Origin: CAWCCP01 sp963701245
GTDB taxonomy: Bacteria; Patescibacteriota; Saccharimonadia; Saccharimonadales; UBA4665
Length of the DNA stretch: 64,000 bases
Assembly: GCA_963701245.1 (NCBI GenBank)
Contig: OY969576.1
Coordinates: 930,001 to 994,000, forward strand
Reading direction: 5' to 3'
This document shows, in pieces, positions 35,633-44,496 of this stretch (position 1 is the stretch's first letter; the number at the start of each line of letters is the position of its first letter). The translations under genes and the position numbers were made by a program. The notes under the pieces are model-generated. The model was not told the DNA's origin and did not search any database. It saw only the letters and a program-made list of their open reading frames with translations.

Positions 35633-36268
35633 TTATCTGCGGCCATTCCGATAAGCGTCGGACGGAATCATCAAACTTCCAAGACCTGAAAAACGATGAC
35701 CGTTTGAGAGAGGCACCGTTTGCCCGTTTTCTGGTTGCGTCTGATATGATTGTCGATTAACTAGTTGATAAGGAGATGTGCCGTCATGTAACGGGCTTGT
35801 CTTAGCAAACCAATGCACTATGCCGGTGAACGTATAAGGAAAAGCTATCCGCAAGGTTGCCTCTCGAGACAAATATATCAGCCTTTGACCCTCTATGGTA
35901 TAAATCGGTGGGCGCTGCATAATGGCATAACCAAAAACATCAATTTTACCTGGCCGATCATCTGCGAGCTGTGCTAAGTGATGAAAATCGCCGAAAGCAT
36001 ACGGTCTACAATAGCGACTATCGAAAATTTCTTCACCGAGCTCCCTTCGGAGAGCCGATTCGGGCGACTCACCAGGATTACGCCCACCACCTATCGGACA
36101 AATGGTGTCCGGATACGGAATAGTCGGAATATCATCCCTGACAAAAAATAGAAATTCATCTGGCTCAACTACATGAATAAGTACAGCCGTTCCCTGCTTT
36201 GTCCCTAATTCCGGTGACGCGCCACCTGCTTCTATTGGTTCAGTAAGCGGACGCGCAAATTCAGACAT
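35633..36268 (-). CDS. Nudix hydrolase, 211 aa
   Basis: The Nudix box is complete: GGGRNPGESPESALRRELGEEI near residues 60-85 (REL-GEE core), which binds metal and hydrolyses a nucleoside diphosphate linked to another group. The flanking N-terminal strand is VLIHVVEPDEFLFFVRDD. A C-terminal tail of about 60 residues is polar and probably disordered. Substrate unknown. It stands alone. Confidence 0.85.
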   Translation of the reverse strand: MSEFARPLTEPIEAGGASPELGTKQGTAVLIHVVEPDEFLFFVRDDIPTIPYPDTICPIGGGRNPGESPESALRRELGEEIFDSRYCRPYAFGDFHHLAQLADDRPGKIDVFGYAIMQRPPIYTIEGQRLIYLSREATLRIAFPYTFTGIVHWFAKTSPLHDGTSPYQLVNRQSYQTQPENGQTVPLSNGHRFSGLGSLMIPSDAYRNGRR

Positions 36269-36443
36269 ATTAATTAGCGTATCATACGTACCTTAACTAA
36301 AAGTGAATGATATCAATACTTTCTAGTTTAAGGAATAGCGTACATATGAGCACAACTTTTGTTTCTATTTAATGAAATGAAATCCGTACTTAATACGCTA
36401 CTATGGTAAAAGTATGCTGAGCTGAGAAGAGCTTATTCACCAA

Positions 36444-36788
36444 GTGGATGACGTATTTGCCGGACATGCCTATGTAGATCCAAGTGAGATACTAGGTGAT
36501 GGTCTATTAGCTGCGAGGCTCCGCTATAGATTTGCACTAGATCCAACCAACGGAACTATGTGGACAGCGATTGACCATATCACTTTCAGCGAAAGTCTTA
36601 GCGGTGAACCGTTAGCTGATCGCACTGTGCAATTGTTTCGAGGTTTTGGCCAAGAACAGATCGAATTTCGTCTTCTGATCGACGAAAGAACGATCGCAAT
36701 TAATGGACTTGGAGCAGCAACTTTCATTGGTAACCCCGAAATCGAATTTTCCAATGGAATCCGGATTATTGCGCAATACGGAATATAA
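36444..36788 (+). CDS. Hypothetical protein, 114 aa
   Basis: A small acidic protein from GTG 36444, with a beta-strand pattern and no signal or known motif. There is no obvious ribosome-binding site, and an in-frame stop lies about 20 bases upstream. The start and reality of the gene are less certain than its neighbours. Its frame is the best in the region; the opposite-strand frame at 36524-36892 is overlapped by a better supported gene and is rejected. Confidence 0.45.
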   Translation: MDDVFAGHAYVDPSEILGDGLLAARLRYRFALDPTNGTMWTAIDHITFSESLSGEPLADRTVQLFRGFGQEQIEFRLLIDERTIAINGLGAATFIGNPEIEFSNGIRIIAQYGI

Positions 36789-36836
36789 TCACTACCGGGT
36801 GGTCGCTTAATTTTTATACTTTTGGAGTATGTATTA

Positions 36837-37385
36837 TCAGCGGTGTTGCTGGTCAAAGGTATCCCGAAACATTCCATATGCATGCATTCCAAACGTCACG
36901 AAAGTATGCCTTCCTAAATAAATATTGTCAGGATCGCCCAGTCTGGGCACGAGACTTTTTTTCCTCAAAGTAACTTGAAATGTACCGTTTTCATCCCAGA
37001 AAGTAGTCGGCATTACTTCAAATATTTGACGGTCCGGAACTGGTATGACACACGCATATCGTAATATAGCTTCGCCGATTGAGCGCGGTTTTCGTGGTCC
37101 AATCCGCTCAGTTACGGCATGATTTAAACCTGCGACTACTAAACCGTACGCTTGTTGGATTATTCCACTATCTAGCTGACCGTCCTTTAAGGCGACTTCT
37201 GCAACCTTTTCCGTGAATAGAGACATAGTCCCATCCAAGTCAGCAGATGATACTCTATTTAAAGAAACGTCACCTGACATTGGTCGGCCTAGTGCAAAAC
37301 TCGTAAGAGCCAATTGCAGACCCAAATGGTCAAACGCTTCTCTCAACGGGTCAGGGTGCTTCAGGTGCTGCTGATAGCCGTTCAT
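36837..37385 (-). CDS. Hypothetical protein, 182 aa
   Basis: A soluble protein from ATG 37385 with no signal or membrane segment. The first 100 residues are helical. A strand-rich C-terminus contains VTLRKKSLVPRLGDP and RHTFVTFGMHAYGMFRD. I do not recognise it. It converges with the 114-aa gene, stop codons 48 bases apart. Confidence 0.55.
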   Translation of the reverse strand: MNGYQQHLKHPDPLREAFDHLGLQLALTSFALGRPMSGDVSLNRVSSADLDGTMSLFTEKVAEVALKDGQLDSGIIQQAYGLVVAGLNHAVTERIGPRKPRSIGEAILRYACVIPVPDRQIFEVMPTTFWDENGTFQVTLRKKSLVPRLGDPDNIYLGRHTFVTFGMHAYGMFRDTFDQQHR

Positions 37386-37649
37386 AATTTAAAGCCATCA
37401 TAGTTCTCATGGAAGACGACATAAGAACGTAATAATATTATATATTCTAATAATTGCAAACTTTTGAGACTTCAAAAAAGAATACAGTTTAATCTATTTT
37501 TCACCTAGTGGTTACATATCAGCTCGTGCTTCCGCCTTTTGATTGCAAATCTATACATAATACTTCACCTTCTTGGAGTGTTAGTTTGTCACTACTTTTT
37601 TCATCTTTTGCCCGAGCTGCTTCAATCTTTCCATGCTACAGTAAATCCA

Positions 37650-38069
37650 ATGACTAAGACTCCGGGAATAAATGTCGACATAATCGTTATCCGAAATGGA
37701 AAGATATTGTTAGGTCTTATGACCAAGGATTGGGCCTATGAAGGTCAACAAGTCTATGGCGTCCCCGGCAGAGACATCAGATATGGTGAACATATAGGCC
37801 AAACAGTAAAACGAAACATTAAGGAAGAATTCGATTGTAAGGTACTGACATATAAAGTTATTTGCGTCAACGCAAATTATGCGCTTGGTAACCATTACAT
37901 CGGTATTGGTGTTATTGCAGAGATAGGCGGTGAACCTAAAGTAAATTATCCTGAAGACTGGGTGAAGTGGGAATGGTTCGCGTCTGATAAAATTCCCAAA
38001 AATCTGTTTCCGGCAGCTAAAAACGTCATAGACTCGCATCTGGCTAAGGAGATTTTAGTATCGGAGTAG
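37650..38069 (+). CDS. Degenerate Nudix-like hydrolase, 139 aa
   Basis: A Nudix-fold protein: strand NVDIIVIRNGKILLG, then GRDIRYGEHIGQTVKRNIKEEFDCKV, which fits the Nudix box loosely (Gly, Glu, KEE) but lacks the canonical REU start, having RNI-KEE. Activity may be altered or lost. A longer frame opens at TTG 37539, adding 37 hydrophobic residues; I prefer ATG 37650 because the domain begins there, although no ribosome-binding site is seen. It is soluble. Confidence 0.7.
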   Translation: MTKTPGINVDIIVIRNGKILLGLMTKDWAYEGQQVYGVPGRDIRYGEHIGQTVKRNIKEEFDCKVLTYKVICVNANYALGNHYIGIGVIAEIGGEPKVNYPEDWVKWEWFASDKIPKNLFPAAKNVIDSHLAKEILVSE

Positions 38070-38168
38070 ACCACTACTCGACTTAGGGACTTGAAGGGAT
38101 CTTTACTACCATAAGAAATCTATGTTTGATTTCTTTACAGTTTGATTAGTATCAATAGTTGCAAATGT

Positions 38169-39209
38169 CTATTGAAATACTCGGATAAAATCAACCTGTG
38201 TCGACTGGGGCAAAGTTGTGTTATTTATTGTGCCGCCGCCATATCCCCCCGCCGAGGTATTCACGATGATAAACATATCCTCCGCTGGAACCGAGGTAGA
38301 AATAGTGCAAGTAGTCTGACCATCAATTTGATAAATTAGTTTGTCTTGGTGCCAAGTCAAAGAATACACATGCCAGTTGGTGGCAGGATTGCTCGGTAAA
38401 GCCGTGCAGCCCGGACTTCCATTACTTGTGTGCACCTGTTCGTTAATAATTTTGTTATGCTGAAATTCAGCAATATCGATTTCCTCGCTACCTGGATTTG
38501 GCCATTTACAACCGTTGGCAGTCAAATAATTAGGTAGCTGACAGGTGGCTCCTAGTAGCCAAAAGGCTGGCCATGAGCCTGAACCACCGGCAAATTTAAT
38601 ACGTGCTTCAATTGTGCCATATTCAAAACGAAACGATTTTGATTCTATTGCACCTGAGCTATACGCGGCTGTCATAGCACCGAAGTCACCGTCCGCTGTA
38701 TCCGCCGGACACGACACATGCTCTACTTCTAATAGTTCTTCAAGAATGCCGCCGTTTTCGGTCACATTTTGCGGTATATAGCACTGCTGCTCGTTGTTAT
38801 TGGAATCACCGTGGATATTTAAAACAGTCCAGCGTGCCGTATCGACAGAAGTGGTAGTAAACTCATCATCAAAAATAAGCGAATGTGTGCCAGTTGGTAA
38901 ATTGAGACACGCATTATCGTTATCTACAACCTGGCCACTCGAGCATTTGCCATTATGAGCTGGTGAGCTGGTATATGTCGACCTCGCATTTACCGAATTC
39001 GACGTTGATCCTGACAGCGCGTTTTGTTCAGATCCTGCCGAGCCAAATTCTCCTACGGCCAAGCTTTGAAAGATCACTATCGCAGCAATAAGTCCTAAAG
39101 TGGCAGAAAGTAATAGCGGCAAAATTTGACGGCCATTATTCACTGAGTTACGCTTAAAGTGTGCTACCTGAGACGAGCGCGGTGTGGTTTTAGAATTTTT
39201 TTGTGACAT
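38169..39209 (-). CDS. Secreted GH16-family glucanase, 346 aa
   Basis: This is an endo-beta-glucanase of glycoside hydrolase family 16 (laminarinases, lichenases). A cytoplasmic basic start and a membrane helix (ILPLLLSATLGLIAAIVIFQS, about 30-50) act as signal anchor, and a Ser/Asn-rich spacer follows. The catalytic domain begins near LIFDDEFTTTSVDTARW. The active-site signature GSEEIDIAEFQ carries the nucleophile and acid/base Glu with the intervening Asp in the classic E-x-D-x-x-E spacing. The end FIRVFQ is the typical last strand. It would act outside the cell on beta-1,3 or mixed-link glucans. Confidence 0.88.
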   Translation of the reverse strand: MSQKNSKTTPRSSQVAHFKRNSVNNGRQILPLLLSATLGLIAAIVIFQSLAVGEFGSAGSEQNALSGSTSNSVNARSTYTSSPAHNGKCSSGQVVDNDNACLNLPTGTHSLIFDDEFTTTSVDTARWTVLNIHGDSNNNEQQCYIPQNVTENGGILEELLEVEHVSCPADTADGDFGAMTAAYSSGAIESKSFRFEYGTIEARIKFAGGSGSWPAFWLLGATCQLPNYLTANGCKWPNPGSEEIDIAEFQHNKIINEQVHTSNGSPGCTALPSNPATNWHVYSLTWHQDKLIYQIDGQTTCTISTSVPAEDMFIIVNTSAGGYGGGTINNTTLPQSTQVDFIRVFQ

Positions 39210-39505
39210 TTTTAAACTGTATAAAATAGAGTAACTACTAATGCCAAATTATACATCGTATCTAAATAATATAATGTTGATGTAATCTTGAGGTTAAAAT
39301 AAGCACGGTCCACCACCGTTTTTAACGTATCAACCCTGCCACTACACATAAGAAAACAGTAAGTTCAGGACATCTTTTTCAAGAAGATCATATTAGTGAT
39401 TACCTACTCGTGAGTCATGCATTTGCAATAGATAATTTTAATGCAAGCAGCTACCTGGCATCGGATCATCTTGCACTACTAATGACTTTTTAGCTCCACT
39501 TATTC

Positions 39506-40099
39506 GTGACTTTGACAACCCCTAAACATAGTGCATCGCCTGTGCTACAATCTACATCCAGGTGCATAGATTTCTCTTTCACAAATAAAAACTATGCGAT
39601 AAAAGTTATGAAAGATCAGATTCCTCATTTTGCAAAAAATATCTTTTTAGGTTGTATCGATGATCGACTGGTAAAATCTCATTTTAAATTCGTTTCGGAA
39701 ATAGGCGGTGCCTTCGTTGCTTCTATTGCCGGCGGTGGTTTTGCCTGCATTAATCCTCTTACTAAAGACGTGATAATGTATCAAATGTCCGCTTCCTACC
39801 ATATAAATCGAGTAAATCATGTGTACTTAGAGAGTCATACAGATTGTGGAGCATACCGATTAGCTGGCATAACTTTTGATAGCTTTGAGGCTGAAGTGAA
39901 CCAACTATATAATGACCTGGATAAAGCGGCAGATGTAGTGAAACAGACGTTTTCGAATATTGGTTTACTCTCAAACCAATTCACTATTACCGCCCGGGTT
40001 GTTGACCCATCGGGTGATCTTATCCCAAGGCTAAATGAAAAACTCAAAATGCCTTCACGACATGCTTCAGGTCTTCATAGCCGAACCGTGCATATTTAA
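39506..40099 (+). CDS. Beta-carbonic-anhydrase-like zinc protein, 197 aa
   Basis: The protein has the zinc-site pattern of beta-carbonic anhydrases: GCIDDR (Cys-x-Asp-x-Arg) near residue 50, and ESHTDCGAYRLAG (His-x-x-Cys) near 110, with a Gly-rich loop ASIAGGGFA between. All five conserved residues are present. Length is a little short and the rest is diverged, so it may be a carbonic anhydrase or a related fold with another role. The GTG start at 39506 is uncertain; ATG 39608 is an alternative. The stop overlaps the end of the next gene by four bases. Confidence 0.65.
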   Translation: MTLTTPKHSASPVLQSTSRCIDFSFTNKNYAIKVMKDQIPHFAKNIFLGCIDDRLVKSHFKFVSEIGGAFVASIAGGGFACINPLTKDVIMYQMSASYHINRVNHVYLESHTDCGAYRLAGITFDSFEAEVNQLYNDLDKAADVVKQTFSNIGLLSNQFTITARVVDPSGDLIPRLNEKLKMPSRHASGLHSRTVHI

Positions 40100-41016
40100 G
40101 CCGCCCGAAGTGGACGGCCGTAACTATCTACTAAGGTACCGAGATTAAACATTTCGTCACCCGGATTAGGTGCTTCGTCAGATGGAAAAATAATAACTTG
40201 GTCTAACCCAGCGTAGATAGCATCATCCGCTTTTGTACCGTTCTGAGCTATGAGCTCACCTGGAGTAAGTCTCTGGAATGACTGAAAAAGCGGTCCCGGA
40301 CGCCATCTAAATCCTTCTTGAGCCAGCACAGCTTTTGTAGCGTGAACATACGTTGGTTGAGCATGAAGAGGTTTGGGCTGGTATTCAATCAACTGCAGAT
40401 ATCCGAGATAATTTAAGACTCCTTGCCGTCCGTTAGGAATACCCTTTGCAAGATCTTCCAGCTGGCTTAATTCAAAGCATAAGCCAACATTACCTTGTTC
40501 TTCCATATAGCCATCGGTGCCCCCCGCTTCGATAATTGACCAACCAGATGATATGTACGGAGCACCGACAGCCCGAGCTGCTTCAAAACCTCTTGTCTCA
40601 GTAATAATAAATGGTTTGCCATCGTGCTGACGGAAGCCATGAAGATCAAGTAAACTGCCAGCTTTATTCATATAAGGTAAGAGCGACTGCGCTCTTTTAA
40701 TCTCATATGGCAGATCTTTAAAATCCATCTCGTTCTCTTGGGGAGTAAGAGACCGAAACATACGGTTCATGTTCGGACGTCCTTTAAATAGACGTACGTT
40801 CGCTTCAATAGCCGCTAAGTTGCCAAGAGCGACGATCAATTTACCACGTTCCAAAGTGAGAGGAAATTCGCCAGAAACTAATTGTTTTACAGTCTCTATT
40901 CCTGCTCGTTCGTCACCATGAACACCACCTTCAACCATCGCCGTAGGTCCTGGTGTGCCGCTATCATAGATCCAGACACTATCAATATCTGTACCAACAA
41001 ATCTGCTCTCAGCCAT
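40096..41016 (-). CDS. M14-type succinylglutamate desuccinylase/aspartoacylase-like protein, 306 aa
   Basis: This is a zinc-dependent deacylase or carboxypeptidase. The first metal pair is in VEGGVHGDERAG (His-x-x-Glu) near residue 33, and the third ligand in SLLDLHGFRQHDG near 122. Proton transfer by Glu is likely in VGLCFELSQLED. The C-terminal beta-rich domain (about 220-306) has the lipoyl-like strands seen in aspartoacylase relatives. Substrate unknown. It is cytoplasmic. Its end overlaps the carbonic-anhydrase-like gene. Confidence 0.8.
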   Translation of the reverse strand: MAESRFVGTDIDSVWIYDSGTPGPTAMVEGGVHGDERAGIETVKQLVSGEFPLTLERGKLIVALGNLAAIEANVRLFKGRPNMNRMFRSLTPQENEMDFKDLPYEIKRAQSLLPYMNKAGSLLDLHGFRQHDGKPFIITETRGFEAARAVGAPYISSGWSIIEAGGTDGYMEEQGNVGLCFELSQLEDLAKGIPNGRQGVLNYLGYLQLIEYQPKPLHAQPTYVHATKAVLAQEGFRWRPGPLFQSFQRLTPGELIAQNGTKADDAIYAGLDQVIIFPSDEAPNPGDEMFNLGTLVDSYGRPLRAA

Positions 41017-41130
41017 ACTAAGCTACTTTTATTAAAAAGTATGCTATCATAACACTATTTAATAATTATTACAAGACCTGCACAGATTCGAATGAACATT
41101 AGATACAATAGCTTAGCAAAAACGACCTAT

Positions 41131-41982
41131 CTAACCTTCTCGAAATTCCGTGCCGAGTTTACTCATTATTGACTGTATATCAACGCTAGAATCAAACAGG
41201 TAGCCTGGTGGACCGCCATAGGAATTTATCACCGGTATTCGTCCCATTTCATCACGCCCGTATTCTTCATGCGATAATACAAGATCTAAAAGCCGGAAGC
41301 GCGCGGAGTAAAATGATGGACGTGGTTCTGTGGCTTCTCTAGTTCCCGCTTGCTCACCTTCCGGATATTCGAATTGCGCTTGCGCTCGTCGATCGGTCAG
41401 TAATCTCGTCATCTCTTGGTCTGACGTTAAACTACGGGGTAGTTGATCGACTTTTACCATAGCAAAAAACTCTTGGAAACTATGATCGTTTAGATTTGCC
41501 CAAAACCCAAACATATTTGTTGATTTCACATCAAGCAAGAAATCTGCTACCCGTAGTTTATGTATAAGGCTGGCGTCTCTGTACAATTTTGCTAATACGT
41601 TAGGGTCTCGACGAAATAGGTCGATCTCCTCTTGTTTAGGCACCAAGCCGTGATCTTCGTCATTTCCTAAAATAAAATCATACATTTGCACTGCATTTGA
41701 GACACTCACAAATGGCAGCTTGCTATGTTCAAGCACATCACCCTGATCATGAGAGCTTATATAACCAAGGCCAGGTGGATAGATGAGGGGTACACCATAA
41801 GTTGTTTCTCTGGATACATCCAGCAATCCTCTTACCCCTAAAAACGCAGGTGCTTGATTATGCATATCATGGAGAATTCCGTGCATAAATCGGCGGTCAA
41901 TTTCAGCCATCGATTCAGGTAAATCACGTATAGGATCGTGATCATGGAACTCTGGGAGTACGTGAGCTGGGTTAGATGGCAT
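41131..41982 (-). CDS. Hypothetical protein, 283 aa
   Basis: A soluble acidic protein, His/Asp-rich at the N-terminus (EFHDHDPIRDLPESMAEI), mixed alpha/beta, with a GPPGYLFD segment near the end. No domain is recognised and no signal is present. It resembles in style the other long hypothetical proteins here (31840, 61318). It stands alone, 114 bp upstream of the deacylase gene on the same strand, and may share its message. Confidence 0.55.
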   Translation of the reverse strand: MPSNPAHVLPEFHDHDPIRDLPESMAEIDRRFMHGILHDMHNQAPAFLGVRGLLDVSRETTYGVPLIYPPGLGYISSHDQGDVLEHSKLPFVSVSNAVQMYDFILGNDEDHGLVPKQEEIDLFRRDPNVLAKLYRDASLIHKLRVADFLLDVKSTNMFGFWANLNDHSFQEFFAMVKVDQLPRSLTSDQEMTRLLTDRRAQAQFEYPEGEQAGTREATEPRPSFYSARFRLLDLVLSHEEYGRDEMGRIPVINSYGGPPGYLFDSSVDIQSIMSKLGTEFREG

Positions 41983-42245
41983 AGAAGGTATTTTATACTA
42001 CTATTCTTATATCAATTTTTACTATCCCAAACGCTCTTATAGACAAATACATCTCGCTACATTACGCATCAAAATTATTCCCTATTAAACCCAAAATAGT
42101 ACTTATGGTTAAATGGTATACTTTTTAGGCATGCTGCAACGTTTATTTGACAAAAAATTAGGTGAGCAATTTTACACGATACATAATTGGTTAACCTACG
42201 TAGTGCAGTATACTCATATTAGAGAAATACAAATCAAAGTTTGAA

Positions 42246-43988
42246 GTGGCACACGTATTTCAAAAAATCACCAATCTGTTGAGCAAACGCCATTATTTAT
42301 TTGGGATGCTGGCGTTTATGCTTATTTTTGCAGCTGCGGGATATTCAATACTCTTTCAGAGCCACGCTATTACCTATAGTCCCGCTCCAGTAATCGGAAT
42401 AGACGGTCTTTGCCTTGACGATTATCAGGATAAAGCTGTTGACGGTAACAAAATTGAGATTTGGGGGTGTAACGGATCGGCAGCGCAACAATGGACCATT
42501 AATGGCACCGCATCTACTTCAGGGACGATAGTGAATGCCAATGGTTACTGCCTCGGGATCTTAAACGGAGGCACCGCCAATTACACTGATGTAATCATGT
42601 ACGCTTGTGATGGGCTGGTCACTCAACAATGGTATTACGACAATTCCAATGGCTGGATTGTCAATAAAAACTCGCAGTCCTGCCTGGATGATCATAGTTC
42701 AGGGACCACAGATGGCAATCAAATCGATATCTTTTCGTGTAATAACACCTCAGCTCAAAAGTGGACTTGGGAGGCTACTTGTCCGAATGGTTATTTTGGT
42801 GCACCACCGACTTGCCAGCAATTTACTTGTCCAACTGGATATACGGGAACATACCCGAATTGCAATCCACCACCGTGTCCGAGCGGATATACGGGCACGT
42901 ACCCAAACTGTACTCCGCCGCCGTGTCCTTCTGGTTACACAGGCACCTATCCGAATTGTACTCCGCCACCCTGCCCTAGCGGATATACCGGTACCTATCC
43001 GAATTGTAAAGCACCTCCGTGTCCAAGTGGTGATACCGGTACCTACCCAAACTGTAACGTGCCACCATGCCCGAGTGGTTACACAGGCACCTATCCGAAT
43101 TGTACTCCGCCTGGCGGAGGAGGAGGTGGCAGTAGTACCGGTGGAGGTGGCGGAAGCAGTACTGGAGGAGGCGGCGGAAGTGCTACGGGTGGAGGCTCTG
43201 GTACCGGTGGAGGTGGCTCCTATACTTCAGGTTCATTTACTTCAGGCGGCTCAAATACTAGTAGCGGTTCTCAAACTGCGAGCGGTTCAAGCACCTCAGG
43301 CAGTTCAACTATTAGCGTGACAGGCGTTTCGGTTACCCCTATTGCTGCAAACTCCTCTATAAAACCAGTTATTAAAAACCTTAGGATCAGTAATATCACT
43401 AGTAATTCAGCTGATATATCATGGGAAATCAACACCAAATCGGCTTATATACTAAAGTTCGGATCAGATAAGACAAACCTGCAACATACCAAAAAATTCT
43501 CAAATGGTGATTCCTATATCACCGTAAAGTTAAGTTCCTTAAAATCAGGTCAAACAATCTACATATCGCTTACTCCCAGCAACGGTAAGCTTATTGGGAA
43601 AACCCAGTTAACATCGTTTAAAACTTCGAGCACGAACATACTAGGGCCTATCGTAATAACTTTAATATTTCTGATCTTGATTGGGCTTATCGCCTTTGTT
43701 TTCATCCGAAATAAACTCTATGGACCATCTGCTGCGGCTCCGGCAAATCCGGCAAACTATAGCTATGCCCCACCACCCCCTGTAGTTGCGCCAACTCAAC
43801 AGCCAACAGGACCAGTATTTCCCAAAGAAGATCAAGCCGCATACGACGCTCGCATCAACTGGTGGAAAAACCCTGCTTCGGGCCAAACAGCCGGCGATAA
43901 GAAAAAGGACGAGTTTCCCGATATGTTTGCTGAAGGTCGCGCTCGACTAGATGAGGAAGAGCGTGAGCATCGACTGCCAAAGCATTGA
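42246..43988 (+). CDS. Surface lectin with Cys-repeat stalk and membrane anchor, 580 aa
   Basis: An N-terminal membrane helix ends in QSHAI (signal). Residues about 45-180 form a ricin-B lectin head with CLDDYQDKA, QQW and CLGILN motifs. Then come six repeats of CPSGYTGTYPNC (about 190-285), a Gly/Ser-rich hinge, a fibronectin-III-like domain (about 375-455), a membrane helix (LGPIVITLIFLILIGLIAFVF, about 465-490) and a Pro-rich, charged cytoplasmic tail ending in HRLPKH. From the second repeat to beyond the stop it is identical at DNA level to the gene at 44497. Probably a bitopic surface adhesin; the head decides what is bound. GTG start; no strong ribosome-binding site. Confidence 0.75.
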   Translation: MAHVFQKITNLLSKRHYLFGMLAFMLIFAAAGYSILFQSHAITYSPAPVIGIDGLCLDDYQDKAVDGNKIEIWGCNGSAAQQWTINGTASTSGTIVNANGYCLGILNGGTANYTDVIMYACDGLVTQQWYYDNSNGWIVNKNSQSCLDDHSSGTTDGNQIDIFSCNNTSAQKWTWEATCPNGYFGAPPTCQQFTCPTGYTGTYPNCNPPPCPSGYTGTYPNCTPPPCPSGYTGTYPNCTPPPCPSGYTGTYPNCKAPPCPSGDTGTYPNCNVPPCPSGYTGTYPNCTPPGGGGGGSSTGGGGGSSTGGGGGSATGGGSGTGGGGSYTSGSFTSGGSNTSSGSQTASGSSTSGSSTISVTGVSVTPIAANSSIKPVIKNLRISNITSNSADISWEINTKSAYILKFGSDKTNLQHTKKFSNGDSYITVKLSSLKSGQTIYISLTPSNGKLIGKTQLTSFKTSSTNILGPIVITLIFLILIGLIAFVFIRNKLYGPSAAAPANPANYSYAPPPPVVAPTQQPTGPVFPKEDQAAYDARINWWKNPASGQTAGDKKKDEFPDMFAEGRARLDEEEREHRLPKH

Positions 43989-43992
43989 TGCA
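42873..43992. repeat. 1120-bp duplicated block, copy 1
   Basis: This block is identical by eye to 45085-46204, offset 2212 bp. It encodes the stalk, hinge, FN3-like domain, anchor and tail, and ends four bases past the stop codon. The 5' borders differ, so only the constant part was copied or homogenised. Confidence 0.9.
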
Positions 43993-44496
43993 GGTAGACG
44001 ATGATCTCTATCTACTTCTTTGAAATCCAAGTAACTCCCTTGAGCAGCGGTTATACTAGCCGTACCTTGAGCAGATAGTCTAAGAGAGAACTTTTTTTGA
44101 TTATTTAGAGAAATGAATTTAAAAGCAGTAGCTAAGATATTTTTGATGAGTCTGAAAATCATAAACAAATTTAAACTGACGAGCGAGCTGGAAACCCTTG
44201 ACTACATCCCATTCTAAATATCTACTACCTAACGATTTAAACGAAATAGCACACTATGTAAATTAAAAAGGCTGGCGTTCAGTTCTGGCACTCTTTGACA
44301 AACCCTAATGTTGTCCATGTTCGCATATTAGCCCTGTCATCCCACGTCTAACAGGGTCAGTTTGTGACATTGATACGTTCCAAATATTCTCGAAGTAAGA
44401 ATATGGAACATATTTGAATTCGGGCAAGTTTCACATAAGAGTTTTTCTTGAAGTGTTATTCAGTATACTATGAATAGAGGATAAACCGTAAACAGA
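43989..44496. other. Stretch between the two lectin genes, 508 bp
   Basis: No confident gene. A 34-codon frame at 44113-44217 lacks a ribosome-binding site. CCCTGT and ACAGGG near 44332-44357 form a 6-bp hairpin. The sequence is not shared with the region after the second lectin gene except for the first four bases, so the duplication stops there. Confidence 0.45.

Noticed and set aside
36524..36892. A 122-codon minus-strand frame
   Set aside because: It overlaps both the 114-aa gene and the better supported 182-aa gene, and looks like an antisense shadow.
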